Shown here piece by piece: positions 55,537-63,685 of a DNA stretch of 64,000 bases (its first letter is position 1; every line of letters begins with the position of its first letter). A program made the translations under genes and the position numbers. This DNA is from JBDWFY01 sp965275915 (GTDB lineage Bacteria; Pseudomonadota; Alphaproteobacteria; Rhizobiales; Stappiaceae), in assembly GCA_965275915.1 (NCBI GenBank), contig CBDHYI010000005.1, positions 496,001 through 560,000 of the forward strand. The letters are read 5' to 3'. The notes beneath the pieces are model-generated. The model worked only from the letters and a program-made list of their open reading frames with translations. It made no database searches and had not been told where the DNA came from.

Positions 55537-57402
55537 CTATCGCCTCCTGGTACCGGAGATGAAACGGGAAACGCCGGGACGCCTCACACCGCGCTGGAAC
55601 GGCTGCTCCGGCTGATACGGTTGCGGTCCGGTATCAGGAGGTGGGGGCGTCGCAGACTGTGGAGCCGGTGGCGTCGGCGGTTCGGGAGGAACCAGTGGCG
55701 CGGGCGGACGCCCCGCCGGCGGTGCTGACGAAGGTGGCAACGGCCCGGCCGAACCGCGCTGTGCTGGTGCCTCCGGCCCCGGAGAAGGAGATTGCGGCGA
55801 CGCCGGCGCAGCAGGTTGCCCTGAAATCTTGTGGCCGATCCGCTCGGCCTCAATGATCATATCCTCATCCTGCGGTGGCGCGGCGGTAATGGCAGCTCCC
55901 GCTGTTCCGGCAGCGACACGGCCTTTGCCGGTCGCTCCGGCACCCGGCTCACGGGGTAAGGCGGATTGCCGCCGTTCGCCTATTCTGCCGACCTGATCGG
56001 TTACCGTCTCCGGTATCTCGGTCCGGCCCCCGCCGGTCAAACTGGACTGAGCCGCCATGGAGGCACTGATCGGCCAGGCCGCCTTTTGCGCCGCGACCTG
56101 ACAGCACTCGACCAGCGCGGTATTTTTCGCATAACGGCGGTGGGCCTTCACATCGCCATCACGGTAGGCATTCAGAATTCGCAGCTCGATCGGGTCCATG
56201 CCGACCAGCTCGGCGACCTTGTCCATGTGACACTCGATGGAGAAATCGACAGCCGTAATGCCAAATCCGCGCATGGCCGTTGCCGGTGTCCGGTTGGTGT
56301 AAACACAGTAGACATTGGAGGCGACGTTCGGGATCGTATAAGGCCCCGGCAGATGGCCGGTCGCCTTGATGATCGCGTAAGAGCTGAGACGGGTATAGGC
56401 ACCGGCGTCGAAATAGCCCGTGAACTGCCGGGCAATGATACGACCGTCGTTCATCACCCCATCTTTGATGTACCAGCGTTCGGCACCGCGCGGCGCTCCG
56501 ACCTGCATCTCCTCATGCCGGTCCCACATGAATTTGACCGGCGCCCCGGTCAGTGCGGCGCCCAGAACCGCGAGCGGCTCATGCAGGCTGTCGACTTTTC
56601 CGCCGAAGCCCCCGCCAACGGTGCCGCCGATAAAATGCAGCCGCGAGGAAGGCATATCGAGCAGCTTGGCCGTTGTGCCGAGCGAAAAGAACAGCGCCTG
56701 CGTGGATGTGTAACAGACAAAGCGATCATTGGTTTCAGGTGCCGCTATGGCGCCGCATGTTTCAATCGGGGCCTGTTCAATGGGCGAGAGCTGATACATC
56801 CCCTCGACAATGTGGTCTGCTTCGGCAAGGGCTTTGTCGACATCACCAAAGCGCAGCTTCTGGTGATCGTATAGATCGTGATAATCGAACGTGTTGTTGG
56901 GATAGGTCTCGTTGACAACCGGGGCATCCGGTGCCAGCGCCTCCTCAGGGTCAAGCACATGCGGCAGGACGTCATAGTCGATCCGCACGGCCGCAACAGC
57001 GTCGCGCGCCTGCCGTTCCGTTTCCGCAACAACAGCCAGGATCGCCTCGCCCTTATACGCAACCCGTTTATCCTGCAGCAGCGCCTCGTCGTCCTTGCCG
57101 AAGTTAATCAGGGACAGCAGGGTGTTGATGTTATGGGGCACGTCGGCCGCCCTGATGATCCGCCGGACGCCGGGCATCCGTTCCGCGGCGCCGGTATCGA
57201 CAGAGCGAATGCGCGCACAATGATGCTCGGACCGGACGCAGCGCATGTGCAACAGACCGTCAAACAGGTGATCATCGTAATAGGCCGAGCGCGCCGTCAC
57301 ATGGCCCCGGATATCCTGACGCCGGGTGGGCTGACCGATCTCCTTGAGATTATCCTCACGCTCATCGGCAAAAAGATCTTTCCTGAACTCGATCGAGGAC
57401 AT
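55537..57402 (-). CDS. Molybdenum hydroxylase large subunit, N-terminal half with Pro-rich tail
   Basis: A 621-residue protein. Residues 30-140 are the Ald_Xan_dh_C (hammerhead) domain and 155-440 the first Mo-cofactor domain, with GGTVGGGFGGK at 259-269 and TAMRGFG at 375-381. The AYxCSFR loop of form I CO dehydrogenase is absent, so the substrate is not CO; a xanthine-, nicotinate- or aldehyde-like substrate is more probable. The natural fold stops near 445. A low-complexity linker and a strongly Pro-rich stretch (about 528-600) follow, then a basic end (RRPGVSRFISGTRRR). The start is ATG at 57402, preceded by GGAGGG and overlapping the stop of the Fe-S gene by one base. Confidence 0.9.
   Translation of the reverse strand: MSSIEFRKDLFADEREDNLKEIGQPTRRQDIRGHVTARSAYYDDHLFDGLLHMRCVRSEHHCARIRSVDTGAAERMPGVRRIIRAADVPHNINTLLSLINFGKDDEALLQDKRVAYKGEAILAVVAETERQARDAVAAVRIDYDVLPHVLDPEEALAPDAPVVNETYPNNTFDYHDLYDHQKLRFGDVDKALAEADHIVEGMYQLSPIEQAPIETCGAIAAPETNDRFVCYTSTQALFFSLGTTAKLLDMPSSRLHFIGGTVGGGFGGKVDSLHEPLAVLGAALTGAPVKFMWDRHEEMQVGAPRGAERWYIKDGVMNDGRIIARQFTGYFDAGAYTRLSSYAIIKATGHLPGPYTIPNVASNVYCVYTNRTPATAMRGFGITAVDFSIECHMDKVAELVGMDPIELRILNAYRDGDVKAHRRYAKNTALVECCQVAAQKAAWPISASMAAQSSLTGGGRTEIPETVTDQVGRIGERRQSALPREPGAGATGKGRVAAGTAGAAITAAPPQDEDMIIEAERIGHKISGQPAAPASPQSPSPGPEAPAQRGSAGPLPPSSAPPAGRPPAPLVPPEPPTPPAPQSATPPPPDTGPQPYQPEQPFQRGVRRPGVSRFISGTRRR
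55541..55548 (-). promoter_or_regulatory. Strong ribosome binding site for the C-half gene
   Basis: The minus strand reads AGGAGGCG here, ending 6 nt before the ATG at 55534. It lies inside the last codons of the N-half gene. Its quality and spacing show that the split large subunit is translated as two proteins by design and is not the result of a sequence error. Confidence 0.75.
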
Positions 57403-57884
57403 TATCCCGCCCTCCTGACCGCCTGTCCGGACGCCGCGAGAATGGCATCGACAACCGCCTCGTATCCGGTGCAGCGACAGATATTGCCCGATATCGCTTC
57501 CACAACCTCCTCGCGGCTGGGGCGTGGATTGGACGAAAGCAACGCTTTCGCCGCCATCAGCATCCCCGGTGTGCAATAGCCGCACTGTGCGGCAAACCCG
57601 TCCATGAAGGCGTGCTGAAGAGTATCCAGGTCCGGTCCGTTCTTGAGGCCGTTCACGGTATCGACCTGCCGGTCCTCAACCGTCTCTGCGAGCGTCAAAC
57701 AACTGAGATGCGGTTCGCCGTCAATCAGGACGGTGCAGGATCCGCAAGCCCCCTGGCCGCATCCGTATTTTGGCGACAAGTCGCCGAGATCGCGCCTGAG
57801 AACATCCAGCAGATTGGCACCGGGCCGGACGAAAACGGCCGCTTCCGATCCATTGAGTGTGAAGCGTACGGGTGTCCTGGTCAT
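57402..57884 (-). CDS. Molybdenum hydroxylase 2Fe-2S subunit (CoxS-like)
   Basis: A 160-residue small subunit with two [2Fe-2S] clusters. The plant-ferredoxin-type N-domain has YGCGQGACGSCTVLIDG and a fourth Cys in LSCLTL. The C-terminal helical domain has QCGYCTPGML and ICRCTGYEAVVDAI. It passes electrons from the Mo centre to the FAD subunit. Its ATG overlaps the FAD-subunit gene by 4 nt and its stop shares a base with the next start, so translation is coupled. Confidence 0.96.
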   Translation of the reverse strand: MTRTPVRFTLNGSEAAVFVRPGANLLDVLRRDLGDLSPKYGCGQGACGSCTVLIDGEPHLSCLTLAETVEDRQVDTVNGLKNGPDLDTLQHAFMDGFAAQCGYCTPGMLMAAKALLSSNPRPSREEVVEAISGNICRCTGYEAVVDAILAASGQAVRRAG

Positions 57885-58684
57885 TGGAAGCTCTCCTCAC
57901 CCAGAAGAACCCGCCGCAGGTGCACAGGTGCTACGGACGCGCGGTACGAGGCCGACGATATCGCATCGTCTTGCGGATCAAGTCCGTCGACCGCCCGGCT
58001 TACGGCGGCCGAAACCCCGTTCTGATCAAGCGAAACGCCTTCCAGCGCCGCCTCTGCCGCCTTGGCTCTAAGGGGTGTCGGCCCCATCGCCCCAAAAGCA
58101 ATACGGCTGTTGCTCAGGCGGCCGACCTGACGGTTCAGTGCCACGGCAATCGACATCACCGATATGCCCTTGGGTTTAACCCGGCTTATCTTCCGGAAGC
58201 GGAAATCAAGGTCCGACCGGCGGTCAATCAAAATGGCGGAAACGAGACCGCGTGCCATGTGCCGATTGGCAAGAAATGCCTCAATCGGCGTTTCAGATCC
58301 GTCGGTGAACCGGACGACGGCATCCAGGGCAAGCAGCGCAGTCGCAAAATCGCCGTAAGGATTGGGCGCAAACAGATTGCCCCCTACGGTCGCCATGTTG
58401 CGGATGGCCGGTCCGCCGACAGCGCGCGCGGCCGGAGCGAGAAATGCCGTATCCGGAGACCGAATGACATCGGCCATCGTGGCACCGGCTCCTATTGATA
58501 ATTTGCCGCTCTCATTCCGAATGGCCCGAAGCGATGCGTCTTTGGTCCGGACAATCCGATGGAACGCCTGACTGCCGTAATTCACGGCGGGCATCACCAA
58601 CGTGCCGCCCGCAAGATAACGGGACTGCCGGTCCATGGCGCCAGCGGCTTCGGCCAGATTTGCATATGTGTCAACCACAACCAT
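57881..58684 (-). CDS. Molybdenum hydroxylase FAD subunit (CoxM-like)
   Basis: A 267-residue medium subunit of the CO dehydrogenase/xanthine dehydrogenase FAD-binding family. FAD contacts are in YLAGGTLVMP, near residue 25, and RNMATVGGNLFAPNPYGDFA, near 95-114. A CO_deh_flav_C domain closes the protein, with IAFGAMGPTPLRAKAAEAAL and ASYRASVAPVHLRRVL. It transfers electrons to an unknown acceptor, perhaps quinone or NAD. The start is ATG at 58684, 3 bp after the SRPBCC gene. Confidence 0.94.
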   Translation of the reverse strand: MVVVDTYANLAEAAGAMDRQSRYLAGGTLVMPAVNYGSQAFHRIVRTKDASLRAIRNESGKLSIGAGATMADVIRSPDTAFLAPAARAVGGPAIRNMATVGGNLFAPNPYGDFATALLALDAVVRFTDGSETPIEAFLANRHMARGLVSAILIDRRSDLDFRFRKISRVKPKGISVMSIAVALNRQVGRLSNSRIAFGAMGPTPLRAKAAEAALEGVSLDQNGVSAAVSRAVDGLDPQDDAISSASYRASVAPVHLRRVLLGEESFQ

Positions 58685-58687
58685 GAT

Positions 58688-59143
58688 TTACTGTTCCAAT
58701 TCCAAAACTGACCGGATTGCCTCAAATCCGGCCTGATAAATCTCCTCTCCGACCATCTCGGCCAGTTCGTCCTCGCGCCCCGCCGGAGTATCGAAGCGCC
58801 CTTCCCATTCCCAGACCGTCACATCGCCATCCGTCACCGGAAACAATCGGACATGGGCGACGTAGTTGAACAGCGGGATCGGCGTATCGAGCAGGCAATA
58901 GCTGAAGCTCTGTTCAAGATCGGAGAGCGTGAGCAATCGCTCGCGCAGTTCCGAGCCGTCCGTCAGTTTGAACTTCCGAATACAGCCGACACGGTCCGAT
59001 GCCTCCCCGCGCTCGATATGGCTTGTCTGAACGGCGGGGTGCCACCGGTCATGTCCGTTGAAATCACGCACGAGGTCCCACACCTGCTCGACAGGCGCTT
59101 TCATGACGGTGCTGCGTACAACCTTGACCACCACGTCGCTCAA
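58688..59143 (-). CDS. SRPBCC-family protein (first of a pair)
   Basis: A 151-residue single-domain START/Bet v1-fold protein, of the polyketide-cyclase-2 type. The signature VWDLVRDFNGHDRWHPAV is near residue 21 and GCIRKFKLTDGSELRERLL near 53. The C-terminal helix is YQAGFEAIRSVLELEQ. It is a clear paralogue of the next gene on the 5' side. The best start is TTG at 59143 with GGA upstream; a GTG three codons later is possible. CO dehydrogenase clusters contain CoxG, an SRPBCC protein that binds quinone, so a lipid- or substrate-carrier role is a reasonable guess. It has no membrane anchor, unlike CoxG. Confidence 0.85.
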   Translation of the reverse strand: MSDVVVKVVRSTVMKAPVEQVWDLVRDFNGHDRWHPAVQTSHIERGEASDRVGCIRKFKLTDGSELRERLLTLSDLEQSFSYCLLDTPIPLFNYVAHVRLFPVTDGDVTVWEWEGRFDTPAGREDELAEMVGEEIYQAGFEAIRSVLELEQ

Positions 59144-59182
59144 CCTTTTCCGGATTTTCCGGCGGAGATTTCAGAGCAATAG

Positions 59183-59620
59183 CTACGCATCGAAGTGCCT
59201 CTTCAATGCATCGAATCCACCCTGAAAAACGTTGGTGCTGATCCCCGAAACAAGGTCACCCTCATTGGCGGGATCGCAATTGAACTCCGCCGACCATTCG
59301 ATGAAGCAGCGGTCCCCATCGGTGATTGGTGTCAATCGCAGAGTTGCGATGTAGTCCCAGAGCGGCATCGGGCTTTCCAGGATCGCGTAGGTGCAGAACA
59401 TGTCGTAATCCGACAGGCCCAGAAGCTGCTCGCGAATGTTGTCGCCGTTCTGGAGATTGAAGTTGCGGATGCAGCCGACCTTGTCCGCCGGTAAGGCATC
59501 TTCGATCCGGCTGTCGCGAATGCGGGGATGCCATTTGGGAAGGCCGTTAAAGTCCCGCACCCGCTCCCAGACGCCCGAAGCCGGTGCCGGGATGATCGAG
59601 GAAACATAGGCACGCGCCAT
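59183..59620 (-). CDS. SRPBCC-family protein (second of a pair)
   Basis: A 145-residue START/Bet v1-fold protein sharing the pattern VWERVRDFNGLPKWHPRI and GCIRNFNLQNGDNIREQLL with its neighbour, so the two come from a tandem duplication, now considerably diverged. Its ATG (59618-59620) follows the stop of the flotillin-like gene with no spacer at all, suggesting strong translational coupling to the membrane scaffold protein. It also ends with a helix, FQGGFDALKRHFDA. Confidence 0.87.
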   Translation of the reverse strand: MARAYVSSIIPAPASGVWERVRDFNGLPKWHPRIRDSRIEDALPADKVGCIRNFNLQNGDNIREQLLGLSDYDMFCTYAILESPMPLWDYIATLRLTPITDGDRCFIEWSAEFNCDPANEGDLVSGISTNVFQGGFDALKRHFDA

Positions 59621-62600
59621 TTACTTGTCCCCCGACGGCTTGGCGGGTTTTTCATCCTTTTTGCGGCCCATTTCCTTTGAGATGCGCTGCATATCGGAGG
59701 CTTCGCGGATCAATCCGCCCTGTTTTGCGATATTGGCGCCGTCTATGCCGATATCGGACAGGAGGCTGTCGATCATCGGCGCCTGAACCCGGTATCTGAG
59801 CGCCGAATTGATCACCTCGTCGGTCGGGCTGCCCCCTCCGCCGCCGGAGCCAGCGCCAGTAGACGGTCCGTCGCCACCGTCACCCCAGCCCACACCATTG
59901 GTGCCCGCGCCGCCAAGCTGCATGATTTTGATGTCGTTGATCTTCTCAAGCGGCTTGACGGATGCAGCCACGATGCCCTCGACATGCTCCAGCATCTTGC
60001 GCTTGAAGAGCGAATGGCGGGCGGAATCGGTAAGAACGTTTTCCGCCTCGTTGATGAGTTTTTGAGCCTCGGCCTCCACAGCGGACCGGATCCGTTCCGC
60101 CTCCGCCGCGATGCGTTTTTCCTCGGCCGCCTTTTCGGCCAGCACGACATCGACAGACTTGCGGCGCGTGGCCTCCTCGGTCTCCTGAGCGGTGCGAACT
60201 TTTTCGCTTGCTTCTGCAGCCTTGGCGCGCGCCAACTCGGCCTCCACAGCCGCGGCGCTTTCATCGAGAGATTTCTTGTAGAGCTCGATGGCCTTGTCCA
60301 TCTGGGCTTCTTCAACGGATTTCTCACGATCGATTTCAAGCCGACGCCGTTCGGTCTGATGTCCGATGCGGGCTTCATCAAGGCCCCGTTCAGAGGCAAT
60401 CTTCGCCCGTTCGATTTCCTCCTGGCTGGCAATTTCAGACTCGCGCAACGCCTGAACCCGCGCAATTTCAAGCTGCTCCAGCGCTTTCTTGCGCTGAAGT
60501 CGGTGAGCATCCAGCTCCTGCTCGGCCCGGATTTTTTCAGCGTCAATGGTTTTCTGCTGCGCAACCTTGGCCGCTTCCAGCGCTTCGTCAGCAGCAACCT
60601 GCGCCTCATCCAGCGTTTTGTTGCGCTCGATTTCCAGATGGCGGATTTCCTGATCCCGCGCGATTTTTTCGGCGGTTGTCTGCTGCTCCTTTTCGATCCT
60701 GAGCTGATCAACAAGGCGCCGCGAAGAGACTTCGGCGCTTTCAATCGCCTCGTTCTTCTCGATCTCGCGGGAACGGATTTCCGCTTCCCTGGAGATTTCC
60801 GCTGCACGGGTCTTTGTCTCTTCGGCTATCCGGGCATCGTTGACCACCTCCTGGGCATTGATGCCCGCAAGATCGACAGCCCGATTGCGCGCGATCTCCC
60901 GCTCACGAAGGTCCTGTTCGTAAGCGATGCGTTCCGCAGCAACTTTTTTCTCCTTCGCGAACCTTGCCGCTTCGGTGGCTTCGGCTTTGGCGATTTCTGC
61001 CGCTTCGACTGCCGCAGCCCGGGCAACATCCCGCTCGCTTGTCTCTTCCTCGGACTCAATCCGCCGGACGGCGATTTTCGCTTCCTGAGCGATCCGCGCC
61101 GCCTCAACGGCTTCGCGGGCCGCAACCTCGGCCTCGTCAATCGCCTGGTCCCGTGCAATCTCAAGACCCCGGACTTTCTCCTCCTGTGCGATCCGAGTCG
61201 TGTCCGTCACCTCCCGGGCTTCAATCTGGGCCAGATCGAGCGAGCGTTGACGTTCAATTTCAAGCCGCCTTGTTTCCTGCTCAGCGGCGATCCGTTCTGC
61301 AGAAAGCGTCTTTTCACGCGCAATTTTTGCCGCTTCGGTTGCCTGCTGGCTGGCAATCTCCGCTTCCTCGAGCGTTTTCTGGCGATTGATCTCAAGTTCG
61401 CGCGTCGCCTTGTCGGCTCCGATCCGCTCGGCATTGACCAGTTGTTCCTGCGCGATCCTCAGCTTCTCGGCGACTTCGCGCGAAGCGATCTCGGCCTGCT
61501 GGACAGCCAGATTGCGCGCAATCTCTTTTTCCTTGGTATTCTGCTCATAGGAAATGCGCGCTTCGGTGACTGCCTCTTCCTGAGAGATCCGCGCCTTTTC
61601 AATCATCTCGCGGGCAGCAATTTCTGTTTCGTCAATTGACCGCTGCCTTTCGATCTCAAGCGCCTGAGTTTCCCGATCCTTGGCGATGCGGGCTTCGGTA
61701 ACACTTTTCTCCTGCGCAATACGGGCTTTCTCAATCGCCTCTTTTGCGGCGATATCGGCCGCCTCGGTCATCTGCTGGGTCCTGATCCGCTTTTCAGACA
61801 GGACATTTTCCTGAGTGATCCGGGCCGTTTCCAGAACCTCGCGGGTGGTGATTTCCGCTTCCTCGACTACCTGCTGACGTTCAATTTCCTTTTGCCGGAC
61901 TTCGCGTTCCGATGCGATCCGAGCCTCGGAGATCAGGCGTTCATTTTCGATCCTGGCGGTTTCGATCGCTTCGCGGCTCAACAGAGACGCCCGCTCGGCA
62001 TCCTTCTCCCGCTCCGCTCTCTCCCTGACCAGATCGGAGCGCTGCTGTGCCCGGCGAAACTCGATTTCCCGCTCCTGCTCAAGCCGCGCTTCTTCGCTTT
62101 CCCGTTCGATATCAAGCGCCTGTTTTTCCGCTTCCAGATTGCGGGCACGGATGCGGATCATGGAATCCTGCTCGATATCGTTCCTCAGCTTGCGCCGGTC
62201 TTCGATGTCGCGAATAACGGTGGTCAGACCTTCCGCATCGAACCGGTTTGACGGATTAAAAAACTCAATGTCGGTCTGATCGATGTCGGTAACGGCAACG
62301 CTTTCCAATTCAAGGCCGTTTTTGTCGAGGCCGACCTGAGCCGCTTCAAGAACCCGGGCAACATAGGCGTTCCGGTTTTCATGCAGCTCTTCCATCGTCA
62401 TTTGCGAGGCGACGGTTCTGAGCGCCGAGATGAACTTGCCGACAAGCAGGGAATGCAGCCGTTCCTGCTCCAGCGAGCGACGTCCGAGTGTCGCTGCCGC
62501 GAGACTGACAGCCTGCTTGGTATGGGCCACACGGACGTAAAATTCCGCGTCGACATCGATCCGCAGCCGGTCTTTGGTGATCAGCGCCTCTTCCTTTTCG

Positions 62601-62836
62601 CGCGTCACCGCAAGCTGCAGGGAGTTCATATTGACCGGCGTGATATCGTGGATGATCGGCCAGACGAATGCGCCACCGTCTATGACGACTTTTTCGCCCA
62701 GAAATCCGGTTCGAACGAAAGCGATTTCCTTGGTCGACCGCCGATAGAGCCAGTACATCACCCAATAGGTGATAAACACGACGATGACCGCGAGTATCAA
62801 CCACAGAACCAGTTGTCCGATCAGTTGCCCAGCCAT
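59621..62836 (-). CDS. Giant flotillin/SPFH protein with 50 hendecad repeats
   Basis: A 1071-residue flotillin-like (YqiK/FloT type) protein, about twice the usual length. One N-terminal membrane helix (residues 7-30) is followed by the SPFH domain (about 36-225). A charged coiled-coil leads to an array at 295-844 made of exactly 50 consecutive 11-residue units without insertion, each starting with E/R/K/D then mostly Ile (for example EIAAREAVEAA and RIAQEKSVTEA). A flotillin C-domain (about 880-975), a Gly-rich stretch (975-1003) and a helical basic tail complete it. It should form long rods on the inner membrane and define a microdomain. A good GGGAGG site precedes the ATG at 62836. Confidence 0.93.
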   Translation of the reverse strand: MAGQLIGQLVLWLILAVIVVFITYWVMYWLYRRSTKEIAFVRTGFLGEKVVIDGGAFVWPIIHDITPVNMNSLQLAVTREKEEALITKDRLRIDVDAEFYVRVAHTKQAVSLAAATLGRRSLEQERLHSLLVGKFISALRTVASQMTMEELHENRNAYVARVLEAAQVGLDKNGLELESVAVTDIDQTDIEFFNPSNRFDAEGLTTVIRDIEDRRKLRNDIEQDSMIRIRARNLEAEKQALDIERESEEARLEQEREIEFRRAQQRSDLVRERAEREKDAERASLLSREAIETARIENERLISEARIASEREVRQKEIERQQVVEEAEITTREVLETARITQENVLSEKRIRTQQMTEAADIAAKEAIEKARIAQEKSVTEARIAKDRETQALEIERQRSIDETEIAAREMIEKARISQEEAVTEARISYEQNTKEKEIARNLAVQQAEIASREVAEKLRIAQEQLVNAERIGADKATRELEINRQKTLEEAEIASQQATEAAKIAREKTLSAERIAAEQETRRLEIERQRSLDLAQIEAREVTDTTRIAQEEKVRGLEIARDQAIDEAEVAAREAVEAARIAQEAKIAVRRIESEEETSERDVARAAAVEAAEIAKAEATEAARFAKEKKVAAERIAYEQDLREREIARNRAVDLAGINAQEVVNDARIAEETKTRAAEISREAEIRSREIEKNEAIESAEVSSRRLVDQLRIEKEQQTTAEKIARDQEIRHLEIERNKTLDEAQVAADEALEAAKVAQQKTIDAEKIRAEQELDAHRLQRKKALEQLEIARVQALRESEIASQEEIERAKIASERGLDEARIGHQTERRRLEIDREKSVEEAQMDKAIELYKKSLDESAAAVEAELARAKAAEASEKVRTAQETEEATRRKSVDVVLAEKAAEEKRIAAEAERIRSAVEAEAQKLINEAENVLTDSARHSLFKRKMLEHVEGIVAASVKPLEKINDIKIMQLGGAGTNGVGWGDGGDGPSTGAGSGGGGGSPTDEVINSALRYRVQAPMIDSLLSDIGIDGANIAKQGGLIREASDMQRISKEMGRKKDEKPAKPSGDK
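60305..61954 (-). repeat. 33-bp (11-residue) repeat array in the flotillin gene
   Basis: Fifty in-frame units of 33 bp, encoding residues 295-844. They are ordered mostly in sets of four (A: EIERQRS-type; B: EIAARE-type; C: RIAQEK-type; D: RIAxEQE-type), a 44-residue, 132-bp higher-order unit. At residues 350 and 548 one unit of the set is missing, which suggests loss or fusion of an 11-residue unit by recombination. Confidence 0.9.
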
Positions 62837-62857
62837 GGCTTCCTCCCTTCGGAGCGC

Positions 62858-63685
62858 TTACGCACGTCCGATTTCCTTGAATTTTCGTGTCTGTTCGGTC
62901 AGCGCGACTTCCGTCGGCAGGCGCTCCATCGAGGACGCGCCGTAAAATCCGTGACAATGTTTGGTGTGTTTGAGAACGAAATCGGCATCTTCCGGCATCG
63001 CCACCGGGCCGCCATGTACGAGGATGACCGCATCGGGATTGACCGCCAGCGCGGCTGCCGCCCACTCGTCGACGAGCGCCGGGCATTGCTCAAGCGTCAG
63101 GGCCGTATCTGCGCCAATCGATCCGCCGGTGGTCAGCCCCAGATGACACACGATGATATCCGCGCCCACCCGTGCCATGGCAGCCGCATCCTCAGTTGAA
63201 AAGACATACGGCGTGGTCAGCAGATCTTTCTTCCGTGCTCTCTCGATCATATCGATCTCAAGGCTGTAGGATATGCCGGTCTCCTCAAGATTGGCGCGGA
63301 ACGTTCCGTCGATCAGGCCGACCGTGGGAAAGTTCTGAACGCCGGAAAATCCGGCTGCGCGCACATCGTCGAGAAACTTGTCCATCAACCGGAACGGATC
63401 GGACGCACACACACCGGCGAGCACCGGCGTTTTGCTGACGACCGGCAACACTTCGCCGGCCATGTCCATCACCACCGCATTGGCGTCGCCGTAAGGCATG
63501 AGACCGGCAAGACTGCCCCGGCCCGCCATGCGATAGCGCCCGGAATTATAGATCACGATCAGATCGATCCCGCCCGCCTCTTCGCATTTTGCCGACAGGC
63601 CGGTGCCGGCACCGCCGCCGATGATCGGCTGTCCGCCGGCCACCATGGACCGGTACTTTTCCATAAGCGTTTTGCGATCAAACAT
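62858..63685 (-). CDS. PEP-hydrolase-like TIM-barrel protein
   Basis: A 275-residue TIM-barrel protein of the phosphoenolpyruvate hydrolase-like family. Recognisable parts are GGGAGTGLSAKCEEAGGIDLIVIYNSGRYRMAGRGSLAGLMPYGDAN, PVLAGVCASDPF, GFSGVQNFPTVGLIDG, CHLGLTTGGSIGA and HCHGFYGASSMERLP. The start is the ATG at 63685, which lies 8 nt inside the upstream Tm-1-like gene; 21 open codons before it lack family sequence. In plants and fungi the two proteins are one polypeptide (tomato Tm-1). The true reaction of bacterial members is unknown. Confidence 0.88.
   Translation of the reverse strand: MFDRKTLMEKYRSMVAGGQPIIGGGAGTGLSAKCEEAGGIDLIVIYNSGRYRMAGRGSLAGLMPYGDANAVVMDMAGEVLPVVSKTPVLAGVCASDPFRLMDKFLDDVRAAGFSGVQNFPTVGLIDGTFRANLEETGISYSLEIDMIERARKKDLLTTPYVFSTEDAAAMARVGADIIVCHLGLTTGGSIGADTALTLEQCPALVDEWAAAALAVNPDAVILVHGGPVAMPEDADFVLKHTKHCHGFYGASSMERLPTEVALTEQTRKFKEIGRA

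Noticed and set aside
54512..58684. Form I carbon monoxide dehydrogenase (CoxMSL)
   Set aside because: Gene order is similar, but the large subunit has TAMRGFG instead of the AYxCSFR loop with the copper-binding Cys, and it is split. The substrate is therefore left open.
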